The notes under the pieces are model-generated. The model was not told where the DNA came from, made no database searches, and saw only the letters and a program-made list of their open reading frames with translations. Below are positions 5,241-5,263 of a stretch of DNA of 5,263 nt, piece after piece. The DNA lies in NCBI GenBank assembly GCA_016841125.1, contig JAENZU010000281.1, positions 1-5,263 of the forward strand, read 5' to 3'. Source of the DNA: Melioribacter sp. Its GTDB lineage: Bacteria > Bacteroidota > Ignavibacteria > Ignavibacteriales > Melioribacteraceae. Position 1 is the stretch's first letter. Each line of letters begins with the position of its first letter. A program made the translations under genes and the position numbers.

Positions 5241-5263
5241 CTTCAGGCAAAGTTACTTACTGC

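Overview
The window looks like an AT-rich chromosomal segment from the Bacteroidota/Ignavibacteriota (FCB) side of the bacterial tree. The permease N-terminus, the separately encoded MacB-type ATPases, the sigma-54 regulator with a GAFTDA loop and the small four-helix-bundle genes all have the look of that group. Plain Shine-Dalgarno sequences (GAGGA, GGAG, AGAGGA) precede several genes, which suits Ignavibacteria-like lineages better than typical Bacteroidia. This assignment is an inference from protein style, not a database match.

Most of the window is one minus-strand operon, read from right to left. It encodes a membrane-anchored periplasmic adaptor (4239-2989), a four-helix-bundle protein (2914-2561), an ABC ATPase (2473-1784), a second four-helix-bundle protein (1737-1387), a second ABC ATPase (1317-655) and the N-terminal 217 residues of a MacB/FtsX-like permease (651 to the left edge). 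Adaptor, ATPases and permease form a MacAB-like export or efflux system. Divergent from it, on the plus strand from 4452, is an NtrC-type sigma-54-dependent response regulator. It is interrupted by an in-frame TAA at 5238-5240, while the coding frame after the stop still reads like the family.

The ~200 bp between adaptor and regulator holds a sigma-54-like promoter facing the efflux operon, a near-perfect 16-bp dyad about 104 bp upstream of the predicted start with weaker copies two and three helical turns away, and a perfect 9-bp-arm dyad just upstream of the regulator's ribosome binding site. The simplest model is that the regulator activates the divergent efflux operon, and perhaps controls itself, from these sites.

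The most unusual structure is that both four-helix-bundle genes sit inside inverted repeats: 19-bp arms at 1358-1376/1758-1776 and 17-bp arms at 2521-2537/2959-2975. Each unit begins only 7-13 bp after the stop codon of the preceding efflux gene. In the operon transcript each gene would lie in the loop of a long stem. This resembles the layout of 23S rRNA intervening sequences, whose ORFs belong to this same protein family, but here the units are in a protein-coding operon. The two units use unrelated arm sequences and divergent proteins, which suggests two separate insertions.
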